64,000 bases of DNA, taken from positions 41,371 through 105,370 of the forward strand of contig WLXB01000002.1 in assembly GCA_012103295.1 (NCBI GenBank), given 5' to 3'. Origin of the DNA: Alphaproteobacteria bacterium (GTDB lineage Bacteria; Pseudomonadota; Alphaproteobacteria; Rhodospirillales; Rhodospirillaceae). The notes under the pieces were generated by a model, which did no database searches, was not told where the DNA came from, and saw nothing but the letters and a program-made list of their open reading frames with translations. Shown one piece after another: positions 8,002 through 18,060 of the stretch (positions within the stretch are counted from its first letter, which is position 1; each line of letters begins with the position of its first letter). The translations under genes were made by a program, and so were the position numbers.

Positions 8002-9204
8002 GTGCTTGAGAACCGACGCATACTCCTGATCGTCTCAGGTGGCATCGCCGCAGTGAAGGTGCCGGACCTCATCCGTCGCTTACGCGAGCGCGGTGCGTCC
8101 GTGCGCTGCGTCCTGACCGAGTCCGGCGCCCAGTTTGTGACTCCCATGAGTCTAGCCGCCCTGTCAGGAGACAAAGTCTTTCAAGACCTCTTCTCGCTGA
8201 CCGATGAAAGCGAGATGGGACACATCAACCTCAGTCGAGAAGCAGACATCGTTGTTGTCGCCCCGGCCACTGCAAACATCATGGCGAAAATGGCATATGG
8301 CTTGGCTGATGATTTGGCGACGACAGCCCTGTTGGCCACCGATAAGCCGGTGATGATCGCCCCTTCAATGAATGTGATGATGTGGGAACACGCGGCGACA
8401 CAAGCCAATCTTACGACCCTCCAAGACAGAGGTGTTCATATTGTCGGTCCCGGCGCCGGAGACATGGCCTGCGGAGAAGTCGGCGATGGCCGCATGGCTG
8501 AAGTGATGGACATCGTGGATGCCCTTGGTGAATTTTTTAAATCGCGAATTGAACACGGCCCACTGTCAGGACATTCCGCTCTGGTTACCAGCGGGCCGAC
8601 TCACGAGCCCATTGACCCAGTGCGCTACATCGCCAATCGCTCGTCGGGTAAACAGGGTCATGCGATTGCGGCAGCATTGGCAGACCTTGGTGCCGCTGTG
8701 ACTTTGGTTAGCGGTCCCACCCAAGAAATAGACCCCCCGGGCGTGAAGGTCATTGCTGTAGAAACAGCGGACCAAATGCTGGCGGCCTGCACGGCTGCGA
8801 AACCAGTTAATATCGCGGTCTGTGCCGCCGCGGTGGCTGATTGGCGGGTTGCTGAGTCAGCCAACTCAAAGATCAAAAAAAGCGACGATGGACTTCCTCA
8901 ACTGAGCCTCGCGGAAAATCCGGACATTCTTGCGACACTCGCTCATGCTGGCAAAGACCGGCCTCGTTTGGTGATTGGCTTTGCCGCAGAAACTGAAAAT
9001 GTCATCGACAATGGCAGCGCGAAACGAAGTGCAAAAAACTGCGATTGGGTCGTCGCCAACGATGTCTCTGCCGGGTTTGGCGGTGATGAAAATACCGTAT
9101 CCCTAATCACGCAAGAGGCTGCCGAAAGCTGGCCGACCCTGAGTAAGCAGGCCGTTGCGGAACGTCTCGCGGCGCGCATTGCCGACCACATGAAAAATTC
9201 TTAA
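8002..9204 (+). CDS. coaBC: Bifunctional phosphopantothenoylcysteine decarboxylase / phosphopantothenate-cysteine ligase
   Basis: A 400-residue fusion of CoaC and CoaB. The N-terminal flavoprotein half begins near [20 protein letters not shown] and has the FMN-binding [14 protein letters not shown] and the active-site PSMNVMMW (near residue 115). The C-terminal ligase half starts near residue 190 with [17 protein letters not shown] and contains AAAVADWRV and IGFAAET. The enzyme joins cysteine to 4'-phosphopantothenate and decarboxylates the product on the way to coenzyme A. The start is a GTG at 8002, preceded by a purine-rich stretch. dut follows after 40 bp, a common gene pair. Confidence 0.95.
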   Translation: MLENRRILLIVSGGIAAVKVPDLIRRLRERGASVRCVLTESGAQFVTPMSLAALSGDKVFQDLFSLTDESEMGHINLSREADIVVVAPATANIMAKMAYGLADDLATTALLATDKPVMIAPSMNVMMWEHAATQANLTTLQDRGVHIVGPGAGDMACGEVGDGRMAEVMDIVDALGEFFKSRIEHGPLSGHSALVTSGPTHEPIDPVRYIANRSSGKQGHAIAAALADLGAAVTLVSGPTQEIDPPGVKVIAVETADQMLAACTAAKPVNIAVCAAAVADWRVAESANSKIKKSDDGLPQLSLAENPDILATLAHAGKDRPRLVIGFAAETENVIDNGSAKRSAKNCDWVVANDVSAGFGGDENTVSLITQEAAESWPTLSKQAVAERLAARIADHMKNS

Positions 9205-9244
9205 CGCCCATTTTCAAACTTATGTTCAAGAGTACAAAAGCACT

Positions 9245-9700
9245 ATGACCACGACTGTTCCCGTTGCGATTAAGCGTTTGCCCCATGGGGCCGACTTACC
9301 ATTGCCCAGCTACCAAACCGACGACGCGGCTGGCATGGACCTCTACGCCGCCGTTGAAGACCCCATCACGCTATTGCCAGGAGAACATACCCTGGTCCCG
9401 ACCGGCCTCTCCATGGCGCTTCCGACAGGCCACGAGGCACAAGTAAGGCCGCGATCGGGATTGGCGGCGAAGCACGGTGTTACAGTCCTGAATACGCCAG
9501 GCACAATCGACGCTGACTACCGCGGTGAGGTGAAAGTGATTTTAATCAATCACGGTAAAGCGGCTTTTGAAATCACCCGCGGCGAACGCATTGCACAGAT
9601 GCTTATTGCGCCCGTGACACGCGCAGTGTTGGAAGAAGTCACCGAACTTCCCGAAACAATGCGCGGCGAGGGCGGTTTTGGCTCGACCGGCACAGGTTGA
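9245..9700 (+). CDS. dut: Deoxyuridine 5'-triphosphate nucleotidohydrolase
   Basis: A 151-residue trimeric-type dUTPase with all five motifs in order: [44 protein letters not shown] and the C-terminal arm [10 protein letters not shown]. It hydrolyses dUTP to dUMP and pyrophosphate, keeping uracil out of DNA and feeding thymidylate synthesis. The length is standard. It lies between coaBC and the MoeB/ThiF-like gene, with 18 bp to the latter, so the three are probably co-transcribed. Confidence 0.97.
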   Translation: MTTTVPVAIKRLPHGADLPLPSYQTDDAAGMDLYAAVEDPITLLPGEHTLVPTGLSMALPTGHEAQVRPRSGLAAKHGVTVLNTPGTIDADYRGEVKVILINHGKAAFEITRGERIAQMLIAPVTRAVLEEVTELPETMRGEGGFGSTGTG

Positions 9701-9718
9701 TTTGCACCGAGCGTACAG

Positions 9719-10498
9719 ATGACTCTTTCTGAAGAACAAATTGAGCGTTATGCGCGCCACATTCATTTGAAAGAGGTTGGCACAGAAGGCCAGGAAAAAT
9801 TACTGGCCGCCAAAGTGCTGGTCATCGGCGCAGGGGGCCTGGGATCTCCGCTTATTCAATATCTCACTGCCGCTGGCGTTGGAACGATTGGCGTTGTCGA
9901 CGACGACACGGTTGATATGTCCAACCTGCAACGGCAGGTGCTGCACACGACGGCCCATGTTGGCTCAGCAAAAGTAGACAGCGCGATGGATGGTGCGCGG
10001 GCGATAAACCCCGGGGTGGATATTGTTCCCCATAGGGAACGACTCACTTCAGACAACGCGCGCGACCTGATCCACGACTACGACGTTGTTGCTGATGGTA
10101 GCGACAATTTCGAGACCCGATTCCTGATCAATGACGCCTGCTTCTTCGAAAAGAAGACATTGGTGTCAGCCGCTGTGCTGCGGTTCGACGGACAGTTATC
10201 GACGTACAGACCTCACACCGGTAGCCCGTGCTACCGCTGCCTATACCCGGAGCCGCCGCCGCCAGACGATGTATGGACCTGCGAGCAGGCTGGCATTCTT
10301 GGCGCCGTGGCCGGTGTGATGGGGTCGTTGCAAGCCACGGAAGTGCTCAAAGAGATTATGGGTATCGGAGAGGGTATGGCCGGTCGTCTTTTGATTTACG
10401 ACGCGCTCGATCTATCGACACGGATGGTCAAAGTTAAGCCCGACCCGGGCTGTGCCCTATGTTCAGATCAAGCGACGATCACGACCGTTACCACTTAA
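9719..10498 (+). CDS. MoeB/ThiF-family adenylyltransferase (E1-like)
   Basis: A 259-residue HesA/MoeB/ThiF protein. The nucleotide-binding GAGGLGSPLIQYL lies near residues 37-49. The adenylation residues lie in NLQRQVLH and DGSDNFETRFLIND. The structural zinc site uses the cysteine pairs CYRC and CALC. A cysteine in WTCEQAGILG is at the place expected for the catalytic or acyl-transfer cysteine. Such enzymes adenylate the C-terminal Gly-Gly of a ubiquitin-like sulphur carrier (MoaD or ThiS). No carrier gene is nearby, so molybdopterin versus thiamine use cannot be decided. There is no rhodanese domain, so it is the short bacterial form. Confidence 0.88.
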   Translation: MTLSEEQIERYARHIHLKEVGTEGQEKLLAAKVLVIGAGGLGSPLIQYLTAAGVGTIGVVDDDTVDMSNLQRQVLHTTAHVGSAKVDSAMDGARAINPGVDIVPHRERLTSDNARDLIHDYDVVADGSDNFETRFLINDACFFEKKTLVSAAVLRFDGQLSTYRPHTGSPCYRCLYPEPPPPDDVWTCEQAGILGAVAGVMGSLQATEVLKEIMGIGEGMAGRLLIYDALDLSTRMVKVKPDPGCALCSDQATITTVTT

Positions 10499-10508
10499 GG
10501 CGGCAACC

Positions 10509-11357
10509 TTACTTTTCAAAAATGACGTCGACCCGACGGTTGTCTTGCTCGCGTGTGCCGTCCGGCTTAGATGTCCGGGGCCGCTCTTCGCCATACGCCT
10601 CGACCCGCATTTCGCTTTGATCAATACCTTCTTCAGCCAACGCATTGTAGACTGTCTCGGCGCGGCTCTGTGACAACATGATGTTGTAATCACTTGAACC
10701 AGCAGAGTCCGTATGGCCGATCACCAGCACCGTGGCCGGATTGTATTTTTCATGCGCTTCTGAGATTTGCGTCACGACCGCTTGAGCATCCGCATTCAAA
10801 TTTGCGGAGTCAAAATCAAAGTAAATCTGGAACTGATCCGGCATCGACGACGCGGGAGCAGCTTGTGCAACGGGCGCCGGCTTAGCCGCTTCCAATGCGC
10901 GCAGCGCTGTATTGAAACTGGACCGGCAAGCCGCGATATCTTCTGGCTGACGGTCTTCTTCTTGCTCTTGCATCCAGCAATCAAAACCAGATTGAGCCAT
11001 GGCAGCCATCACTGGCATGCTGGGCCGCGTGCCATCATTCAAAACAGCAATTAAACGGGCGCGGGCATCTCCGATAGACTTAGCTGCATGACCTGGGATA
11101 GCGCGATTGTTGAGAGCTTCGGGAAGGAATGTTTCACCCGTGGCGGCGCGCCGGGCCCGAGCAACAAACTCTTTAGTGTCCGCCCAGTCTGCCTCTGATT
11201 TTTCAGACGCGGCCAAATCGGCATAGTCCGTTTGCAGGGCGCGATGAAAGTCTTCGCCACGATTGGGTAAGGAGCGCGCTCCCATAACATCGTAGTTGGC
11301 GCCACAAGCTGTCAAAGACAAAGCCGCTGTTGCCATCATCACCGCGCGTAACATCAT
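10509..11357 (-). CDS. OmpA-family peptidoglycan-associated lipoprotein
   Basis: About 282 residues from the ATG at 11357, which has AGGGAGAGG just upstream; a TTG further out is in frame but lacks such a site. The N-terminus is a lipoprotein signal ending in the lipobox LTAC, followed by a helical region of about 130 residues with no family I recognise, then a proline/alanine-rich linker. The last 110 residues form an OmpA/MotB peptidoglycan-binding domain, with [37 protein letters not shown] and NRRVDVIF. It probably links the outer membrane to peptidoglycan. It is convergent with the E1-like gene. Confidence 0.85.
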   Translation of the reverse strand: MMLRAVMMATAALSLTACGANYDVMGARSLPNRGEDFHRALQTDYADLAASEKSEADWADTKEFVARARRAATGETFLPEALNNRAIPGHAAKSIGDARARLIAVLNDGTRPSMPVMAAMAQSGFDCWMQEQEEDRQPEDIAACRSSFNTALRALEAAKPAPVAQAAPASSMPDQFQIYFDFDSANLNADAQAVVTQISEAHEKYNPATVLVIGHTDSAGSSDYNIMLSQSRAETVYNALAEEGIDQSEMRVEAYGEERPRTSKPDGTREQDNRRVDVIFEK

Positions 11358-11534
11358 GGAATCCCTCTCCCTCAAGCGACGTCCCCGTTCTCCCTTCCCA
11401 GACCCACGTTCTGGCCAGCCAAGGCCAAGGGTCCAGAATTCCCCGGCAAACGGGACCGGACAGCCTTTTTAGCGTTGTGCCCCGGGAGTGACAAGAACCC
11501 TTTGCGATTCAGAGGATTAAGCGTAAGAGGGCCC

Positions 11535-12716
11535 ATGCCCGACACCAACCGCCCTGACCTGACCTCATTGGCTGCCGATGGCCCCGCTGCCGCCGATGGC
11601 CGCCTGCCATTGATCGGCCTCGATAAGGCCGAATTGGCGGCTTTGGCCGTGGATATGGGCGAAAAGCCGTTCCGGGGCACCCAACTGTTTCAGTGGATCT
11701 ATAGCCGGGGGGCCCGTTCCTTCGACGATATGACCGACATATCCAAGGCCTTCCGCACCCGGCTGGCGGACACTTTTACCCTCGACCGCCCCGTTATCGC
11801 GCAAGAACAGCTTTCAGAGGACGGGACTCGTAAATGGCTCCATGCCTTCACCGACGGTCAAAAAGCGGAGGCAGTTCTGATTCCCGAGGACGACCGAGGG
11901 ACCCTATGCATATCGTCTCAGGTCGGCTGCACGCTGACCTGCCGTTTCTGCCATACGGGCACTCAACGGCTGGTGCGCAACCTGACCCCCGGAGAAATCA
12001 TCGGCCAGATCATGGTTGCCCGCGACGCCTTGGATGAATGGCCAACACCAAAAGACGATTCGAGAAGGATCACCAATATCGTCCTCATGGGCATGGGGGA
12101 ACCGCTCTACAATTTCGATGCGGTCAAGAAGGCGATGCAGATCGTGATGGCGGGTGATGGGATATCCATCAGCCGGCACCGCATTACGTTGTCGACCTCG
12201 GGTGTTGTCCCTGAGATTGCGCGCTGTGGTGACGAACTCCGCGTTAATCTTGCAATTTCATTACACGCTGGAACCGATGAGGTTCGATCGCAGATTATGC
12301 CGATCAACAAAAAGTATCCGCTGAAGGATTTGATGGAAGCCTGCGCCACGTACCCGGGTGCATCAAACGCGCGACGGATCACATTCGAGTACGTCATGCT
12401 CAAAGATATCAATGATTCCGAAGCCGATGCGCGCGCGTTGGTGGACCTGGTCAAAGATGTTCACTGCAAATTCAATTTGATCCCGTTCAATCCTTGGCCC
12501 GGCACACCCTACGAATGCTCGGACAAGAAAACCATTGAGCGATTCCAATCGGTGCTGACCGATGCCGGACTGACTTGCCCGATCCGCACCCCGCGAGGAC
12601 GTGATATTCTTGCCGCCTGTGGACAATTGAAGACGGATTCTGAAAAACTATCCGCCAAAGAACGCCGCGCTCAGGCGGAAGAGGTATGGGCTGAAAAGGA
12701 AGCAGAACTGGGGTAA
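11535..12716 (+). CDS. rlmN: Dual-specificity RNA methyltransferase RlmN
   Basis: About 393 residues from the ATG at 11535, which follows TAAGAGG; a GTG at 11475 would extend it by 20 residues but has no good ribosome site. The radical-SAM cluster motif is [11 protein letters not shown]. Further RlmN signatures are [37 protein letters not shown] and [12 protein letters not shown]. The cysteine near the C-terminus in [15 protein letters not shown] is the one that becomes methylated during catalysis. It makes 2-methyladenosine in 23S rRNA (A2503) and in some tRNAs. Confidence 0.95.
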   Translation: MPDTNRPDLTSLAADGPAAADGRLPLIGLDKAELAALAVDMGEKPFRGTQLFQWIYSRGARSFDDMTDISKAFRTRLADTFTLDRPVIAQEQLSEDGTRKWLHAFTDGQKAEAVLIPEDDRGTLCISSQVGCTLTCRFCHTGTQRLVRNLTPGEIIGQIMVARDALDEWPTPKDDSRRITNIVLMGMGEPLYNFDAVKKAMQIVMAGDGISISRHRITLSTSGVVPEIARCGDELRVNLAISLHAGTDEVRSQIMPINKKYPLKDLMEACATYPGASNARRITFEYVMLKDINDSEADARALVDLVKDVHCKFNLIPFNPWPGTPYECSDKKTIERFQSVLTDAGLTCPIRTPRGRDILAACGQLKTDSEKLSAKERRAQAEEVWAEKEAELG

Positions 12717-12902
12717 GCCGCGTATGGGTACTATGCTATCTGTCGCTGGATTTTTCTTTTGATCCACATAGCACTTCGGCGGAATCGCGGATCTGAAAGC
12801 ACGTCTGATGTCATATATTTTGTCATCGCATTGATTTGCATTGTCGTCGGGATAAACGCCGACCTCATATTTTAGCCCGGATCGATTAGGACGAGGGACC
12901 CA
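12717..12902. other. Intergenic spacer upstream of the DUF2207/LemA cluster
   Basis: The 186-bp gap before the envelope cluster is visibly more AT-rich than its surroundings and probably holds the cluster's promoter. A small dyad (GTCGG, 8 bases, CCGAC) is seen around 12845-12862. No pair of hexamers could be chosen with confidence. The ribosome site GAGGGA lies just before the next ATG. Confidence 0.35.
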
Positions 12903-14120
12903 ATGGCGCCGTACTATGACGATAGATCGGTCTACGCGGCTTTCGTGATCGTGGGCCTGATGATTGTCTTTTTAACCATCGCTTGGTTGAAAACCCGTCA
13001 AGCGCCCAAGTCCTTGATGCATGATGATGACATCCCACCTCTTGAACCCATATCGCCCGCGGTGGCCTGGATGCTCGCTAAACGGTGTGGATTACCATCA
13101 CTCCAAGCAAAAGGGCCGCTAGCGCTTGCCCTATCTAGAATGGCGCGAATTGGCTTCATGACTGTTGAACGGCGCGGACTTGGCCGGAACGGGCAGACAG
13201 TGCTGGTCAAATCTCAACGTGCGATAAAACGGGACAGCATGTTCTCCGAGGAAAAAATTCTCGGTGACGCCCTGTTTGAGGTTCAATCAAAGTTTGTTAT
13301 TGACCGAATACGCTATGGCCGATTGGCGACCGCAAATGAGGCTTTTGGCTCTTCCCTCGTCGAGCAATGTGTTGGACCGCTCTATCTAAACAACTGGCGC
13401 TGGGCGTGGATTCAATCTCTTGTCGCGTTGGTGCTCTGCTGTCTCTACGGCATTTTCTTTACCCCAAATGAAGAAACATCTTGGATGGCAGGTCTTGGTT
13501 TTGTGGTTGGGGGTATGGTTGCGCTACTCTGGCTATTGGGGGACTACATTGGTCCGCGCCGCTTGTGGGGCGCCGTCATTTCACTTTTGATACTAACTGT
13601 GATGCATGGCGTTTTGACGTGGTGCGTCATTAATTTGTGGGCTGACTCGGAGACTATTAACGAGACCCTTGGGCAAGGCCTGCCTATCGCACCGCCTTTG
13701 CACCCGGTCTTTCTTGTTGGGGCGTGGTTAACCGGACTTTGCGTCATAGGGTGGGAGTGGCTGCGCACACTCACGCCAAAGGGTCACGCAATTTTGTCAG
13801 CCCTTCTCAACGAGCATGCACTCTTTAAAAAAGGTATGCCGTTGCCCCGGCGGCAGGTCGTCGATTGGGGTGACACCGAACAAGCTAAAAACATACAAGG
13901 CGCTGTCAGTCACGCTACCAAATTAGACAAAGAATCGTCAGATTGGGAAGGTGTGCGGACCGGCATACGTTTCGCTGTAACCGACGCTTATTCGAGCAGC
14001 GGTGATAGTGCATACGACGGTGGCAGCTTTGAAGCCTTAGATTTCGATATCTCCAGCGCGCTAGGTGACCTTAGCTTTAGTAACGATGGAGGAGACGGCG
14101 GCGACGGTGGTGGAGATTAA
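12903..14120 (+). CDS. DUF2207-like membrane protein lacking the N-terminal ectodomain
   Basis: A 405-residue membrane protein. It has an N-terminal membrane anchor (residues 12-32), a cytoplasmic-type domain with ISPAVAWMLAKRCGL and LALSRMARIGFMTVERRG, a cluster of membrane helices around 170-290, and an Asp/Gly-rich tail ending GGDGGDGGGD. Motif order matches the C-terminal half of the DUF2207 protein at 14789-16747 (LGPAACRYI; AAIVNLAAKGFVRIS; a helix pair; Gly-rich tail), so I read it as a diverged paralog missing the secreted N-terminal half. Function is unknown. It leads a three-gene cluster with lemA. Confidence 0.6.
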   Translation: MAPYYDDRSVYAAFVIVGLMIVFLTIAWLKTRQAPKSLMHDDDIPPLEPISPAVAWMLAKRCGLPSLQAKGPLALALSRMARIGFMTVERRGLGRNGQTVLVKSQRAIKRDSMFSEEKILGDALFEVQSKFVIDRIRYGRLATANEAFGSSLVEQCVGPLYLNNWRWAWIQSLVALVLCCLYGIFFTPNEETSWMAGLGFVVGGMVALLWLLGDYIGPRRLWGAVISLLILTVMHGVLTWCVINLWADSETINETLGQGLPIAPPLHPVFLVGAWLTGLCVIGWEWLRTLTPKGHAILSALLNEHALFKKGMPLPRRQVVDWGDTEQAKNIQGAVSHATKLDKESSDWEGVRTGIRFAVTDAYSSSGDSAYDGGSFEALDFDISSALGDLSFSNDGGDGGDGGGD

Positions 14121-14210
14121 CACCGCACCATACGTCTAACGCTGGCACCAATACGCATGGTCGCGTAAGTTGCTTCTTACACGGAATTCGGGAAGTGAGA
14201 GGGTTTTGCC

Positions 14211-14774
14211 ATGAACACTGTCTATGTCGTTGTGGCCATCGCCGTCCTTAGTGGGCTGTACGGTGTGTCGATCTACAACCGGCTGGTCAAACTTAAAAAC
14301 CGTGTGCTCGAAGCTTGGAGCGACATCGAGGTTCAGATGAAGCGGCGCTACAACCTGATCCCCAATCTGGTTGAGACCGTCAAAGGCTACGCCGCTCACG
14401 AGCAGGACACACTTGAGAAGGTCATTCAGGCGCGCAACATGGCGATGGGCGGCAGTGGCAGCCCAGAACACCAAGCAGCGTCAGAAAACATGCTCAGCGG
14501 TGCATTGAAGTCTCTGTTCGCCTTGTCGGAAGACTACCCAGACCTCAAAGCCAATACGCAATTTCTAAAGCTTCAGGATGATTTGGCTGAAGCGGAAGAC
14601 CTGATTCAAAAAGCGCGACGCTACTACAACGGGTCGGTGCGCGATCTCAACGTGTTGATTGAACAATTTCCGTCGAATGTGATCGCTGGGTTGGTGGACT
14701 ACGAAACTGCCGAGTACTTCGAGATTGACGAGACCGACAGCGCAGCGCGCAGTCCGGTTCAGGTCAAATTCTAA
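14211..14774 (+). CDS. lemA: LemA family protein
   Basis: A 187-residue LemA protein with one N-terminal membrane segment (TVYVVVAIAVLSGLYGVSIY). The family signature follows: RLVKLKNRVLEAWSDIEVQ, then RRYNLIPNLVETVKGYAAHE. The rest is a helical bundle predicted outside the cytoplasm, ending with an aromatic-rich region and a short tail. The length is typical. GAGAGGG precedes the ATG. LemA proteins are found with DUF2207 or TPM-domain proteins in many bacteria, with no settled biochemical role. It lies between two DUF2207-type genes and 14 bp before the second. Confidence 0.92.
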   Translation: MNTVYVVVAIAVLSGLYGVSIYNRLVKLKNRVLEAWSDIEVQMKRRYNLIPNLVETVKGYAAHEQDTLEKVIQARNMAMGGSGSPEHQAASENMLSGALKSLFALSEDYPDLKANTQFLKLQDDLAEAEDLIQKARRYYNGSVRDLNVLIEQFPSNVIAGLVDYETAEYFEIDETDSAARSPVQVKF

Positions 14775-14788
14775 AGCGGCTGAACAGT

Positions 14789-16747
14789 GTGGCGCGGTGG
14801 CTATGGATCGCACTTCTTTGCGCGGCTTCACCAGCCCTAGCACTTCTCTTCATTGCGGCACCTGCGGCTGCCCAGTCGGAACGGATCACAGCCTTCGAGA
14901 GTCAGGTCACGATTGATTTCTCGGGTGAAATCGAAGTCACCGAAACCATCACGGTAGAAGCCCGCGGCAAACAGATCCGGCGCGGCATTTTTCGAGATTT
15001 CCCAAGGGAGCGAGGGCGGTATTGGTACGGCGCTCATCGCGTCCGGTTCGATGTTCTTGAGGTTTTGCGCAACGGCCAACCGGAAAGCTGGCGGCTAGAA
15101 TCCAGGGGGTATTCAGATCGGCTTTACATCGGCGATGCCAATCGGCTTCTTAGACCGGGGCAGCACACGTTCACCATTCGATATATAACGGATCGGCAAG
15201 TTGGATTCTTTTCCGATCACGACGAACTGATTTGGAATGTCACAGGCAATTTTTGGGCGTTCCCGATCGACTCGGCCAGCGCGACGATTCAACCTCCCGA
15301 TGGCCGTTCAATAACTAGCATTTCTGCCGCGACCGGCACGTTTGGCGCGACCGGGCAGGACGCGGTGATTGATCGCATGCCAAGCGGCGGCGCAGTGGTC
15401 AAAACAACACGCGCCTTAGATGCCCGTGAAGGCCTAACGGTATCCGTGTCTTTACCGGCTGGGTCGGTCATCGCGCCGACGGCAAGCCAACGACTGTCCT
15501 ACCTGTGGAGAGATGGTGCCCCGATTTGGGCCGGTCTCTTTGGGCTTATCATCGTGATCACTTATTACGGCACCGTATGGGTGAAATACGGCAAGGATCC
15601 CGACGCCGGCACTATCATTCCACTTTACGAACCGCCCCCGGGCTTAGGGCCAGCCGCGTGCCGTTACATCTTGAACATGGGGTGGGACGCTAAAGGGTTT
15701 ACCGCTGCAATTGTAAATTTGGCGGCGAAGGGATTCGTAAGAATCTCAGAATTCGAACAAGACAAATTCAAACTCACGCGAACATCAATCAGTGCCAAAC
15801 GAGCCAAGTTAACGCCGGGAGAAATGGCAGTTGCTCTAAAATTGTTTGGGGAAAAACTTTGGACATCTTTTGTTTTTCGGTCAGAACATCATGCCATCAC
15901 GGACGGCGCTCGCACGTCTCTCCGACGCAGCCTCAAAGAAGACTTTGAGAGTATTTATTTTTTTAAGAACAAAGCTCTCTTGACCGGAGGGGCGTTGCTC
16001 TCCGCTTTAACCCTTGGCGCAATGGCCGCCGTCAACGTCGCTGGCATTGAGATGGGCGCGTTTGCGCTCACGCTCGCGTTACTCTCTTTTGCGCTTTATC
16101 CACTCCTGCTGGGAATCTGGACGGGGTGGAATCGGGGCGAGGGCGGTGTCATTACACTATCGGCGACCTCAGCCGTTGGAATCATGATTGCCGTGAACGT
16201 AGTCGGTAATATTGGTGAGCAGATTGTCGATTGGCTGCTCTCTGCCGCAACAATACAAGCCGCCTTGGTGGCCCTGGTCATTGGATCCAATCTTCTTTTT
16301 TACCACCTGCTTAAAGCACCCAGCCGTCTCGGGCGTAGGGTCATGGACGATATTGAAGGGTTTCGCCTCTATCTGTCTGTCGCTGAGAAAGACCGGATGA
16401 ACTTTCACAATCCACCGGACGTCACGCCAGAAATTTTCGAGCGATATCTACCCTTTGCCATCGCCTTGGACGTGGAGAATGAATGGGGCGAGCAGTTCGA
16501 CCTGGCTCTAGACCGGGTTGGTGGGCAGACCTGGTCAGGCGACTACGAACCGACGTGGTTTCACAGTGCCTACCGGGGTTGGTCGTCGCCAAAAAGCTTT
16601 GCCACAGATTTCGCACCGACATTTGGGCAGTCGGTTGTGTCGTCGCTATCGCCGCCCGGGGGAACGCGCGGCTCTGGACTCAGTGGTGGCGGTTTTTCCG
16701 GTGGTGGTTTCTCCGGTGGAGGAGGCGGCGGTGGCGGTGGCTGGTGA
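14789..16747 (+). CDS. DUF2207 family membrane protein with Gly-rich tail
   Basis: A 652-residue protein starting at a GTG 14 bp after lemA. A signal peptide ends around AAPAAAQS (residue 29). The secreted N-terminal DUF2207 domain (about 30-230) includes the characteristic RGIFRDFPRERG segment. A membrane helix follows near 245, then a cytoplasmic region with GLGPAACRYI and AAKGFVRISEFEQ, further membrane helices around 400-510, and a very Gly/Ser-rich end (FSGGGFSGGGGG). Function is unknown; the family commonly accompanies LemA. The low-complexity tail is a family habit rather than an assembly fault. Confidence 0.85.
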   Translation: MARWLWIALLCAASPALALLFIAAPAAAQSERITAFESQVTIDFSGEIEVTETITVEARGKQIRRGIFRDFPRERGRYWYGAHRVRFDVLEVLRNGQPESWRLESRGYSDRLYIGDANRLLRPGQHTFTIRYITDRQVGFFSDHDELIWNVTGNFWAFPIDSASATIQPPDGRSITSISAATGTFGATGQDAVIDRMPSGGAVVKTTRALDAREGLTVSVSLPAGSVIAPTASQRLSYLWRDGAPIWAGLFGLIIVITYYGTVWVKYGKDPDAGTIIPLYEPPPGLGPAACRYILNMGWDAKGFTAAIVNLAAKGFVRISEFEQDKFKLTRTSISAKRAKLTPGEMAVALKLFGEKLWTSFVFRSEHHAITDGARTSLRRSLKEDFESIYFFKNKALLTGGALLSALTLGAMAAVNVAGIEMGAFALTLALLSFALYPLLLGIWTGWNRGEGGVITLSATSAVGIMIAVNVVGNIGEQIVDWLLSAATIQAALVALVIGSNLLFYHLLKAPSRLGRRVMDDIEGFRLYLSVAEKDRMNFHNPPDVTPEIFERYLPFAIALDVENEWGEQFDLALDRVGGQTWSGDYEPTWFHSAYRGWSSPKSFATDFAPTFGQSVVSSLSPPGGTRGSGLSGGGFSGGGFSGGGGGGGGGW

Positions 16748-16755
16748 CGCTACGC

Positions 16756-16783
16756 TTGCTCTACCCTGTCTGCTCCCTATACT
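16756..16783 (+). promoter_or_regulatory. Putative sigma70 promoter of argG
   Basis: TTGCTC (16756-16761), a 16-bp spacer and TATACT (16778-16783) lie 55 bp before the chosen argG start. The -10 is close to consensus, the -35 moderate. The placement between the DUF2207 stop and argG is right for an independent argG promoter. Confidence 0.45.
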
Positions 16784-16837
16784 CCGCCGCCAAATGGGCT
16801 CACCTTGGTGCGTGGGCGAACAAACAGGAATAAGAGC

Positions 16838-18043
16838 ATGAGCCGGGATAAAGTCGTTCTTGCCTACTCAGGCGGATTAGACACCTCCATCATTCTGCGC
16901 TGGCTGCAGGAAGAGAAGAACTGTGACGTCGTGACCTTCACGGCCGACATCGGGCAAGGCGAAGAACTAGAGCCGGCTCGGAAGAAAGCTGAATTGATGG
17001 GCATCGAGCACATCTATATCGAAGATCTGAGGGAAGAGTTTGTCCGCGATTATTGTTTTCCGATGTTCCGGGCTAACGCCCTATACGAAGGTGTGTATCT
17101 GCTTGGCACATCGATCGCACGCCCACTGATCGGCAAGCGGTTGGTCGAAATCGCCCGCGACACGGGCGCCGTGGCGATTTCTCATGGCGCTACTGGCAAG
17201 GGGAACGATCAGGTTCGGTTTGAACTCACAGCTTATGCGTTAGAGCCGGGCATTAAAGTCATCTCACCTTGGCGTGAGTGGGATTTGAACTCCCGCGCCA
17301 AGCTGATCGAGTACGCCGAGAAACATCAGATTCCCATTCCGACGGACAAGCGGGGCGAAGCGCCTTACTCCATGGACGCCAACCTGCTTCACATTTCATA
17401 CGAAGGTAAGGCGCTAGAAGACCCGTGGACAGAGCCGGACGAAGATATGTTCCGGCTGAGTGTTTCTCCGGAAGCTGCGCCAGACACACCTGAGTATGTC
17501 GAGATCGAGTTCGAAGGCGGCGACCCGGTGGCCATCAACGGGGAACGGCTATCGCCTGCGGCCTTCCTAACCAAGCTCAACGAGCTCGGCGGCAAACGCG
17601 GCATCGGTCGGATCGATATGGTGGAAAACCGGTATGTGGGGATGAAGGCGCGCGGCGTTTATGAAACACCGGGCGGCACCATCTGGCTCACAGCGCGGCG
17701 GGCGGTGGAAAGTATCACCCTCGACCGGGAGGCGGCGCATCTCAAAGATGAGCTGATGCCGCGTTACGCCAAGCTGATCTACACCGGCTATTGGTTTGCC
17801 CCAGAAAGGGAAGCGTTGCAGGCGGCCATCGACGCCACCCAGACATACGTCAATGGCACGGCCAGACTCAAGCTCTATAAAGGCAATGCCATCGTCGTTG
17901 GACGCAAGTCGCCAACCGGTCTTTACAGCACAGAGCATGTGACGTTCGAAGAAGATGACGTGTTCGATCAACACGACGCCGAAGGCTTCATTAAACTGAA
18001 CGCCTTGCGGCTCCGCCTGGGAACCCTGGGCCGCCGCAAGTAG
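16838..18043 (+). CDS. argG: Argininosuccinate synthase
   Basis: 401 residues from the ATG at 16838, preceded by AGGAATAAGAG; an in-frame upstream GTG would add 11 residues without family support. The PP-loop ATP pyrophosphatase motif [15 protein letters not shown] is at the N-terminus. Typical ArgG segments follow: [41 protein letters not shown] and [15 protein letters not shown]. It condenses citrulline and aspartate, using ATP, to argininosuccinate in arginine synthesis. Length and sequence are normal. A crotonase gene follows after 17 bp. Confidence 0.97.
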   Translation: MSRDKVVLAYSGGLDTSIILRWLQEEKNCDVVTFTADIGQGEELEPARKKAELMGIEHIYIEDLREEFVRDYCFPMFRANALYEGVYLLGTSIARPLIGKRLVEIARDTGAVAISHGATGKGNDQVRFELTAYALEPGIKVISPWREWDLNSRAKLIEYAEKHQIPIPTDKRGEAPYSMDANLLHISYEGKALEDPWTEPDEDMFRLSVSPEAAPDTPEYVEIEFEGGDPVAINGERLSPAAFLTKLNELGGKRGIGRIDMVENRYVGMKARGVYETPGGTIWLTARRAVESITLDREAAHLKDELMPRYAKLIYTGYWFAPEREALQAAIDATQTYVNGTARLKLYKGNAIVVGRKSPTGLYSTEHVTFEEDDVFDQHDAEGFIKLNALRLRLGTLGRRK

Positions 18044-18060
18044 AATAACGAGGGTTAGAG

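Noticed and set aside
14050..14120. Gly/Asp-rich end of the DUF2207-like gene as a frameshift or assembly artefact
   Set aside because: The full-length DUF2207 neighbour has a similar Gly-rich tail, a known habit of this family.
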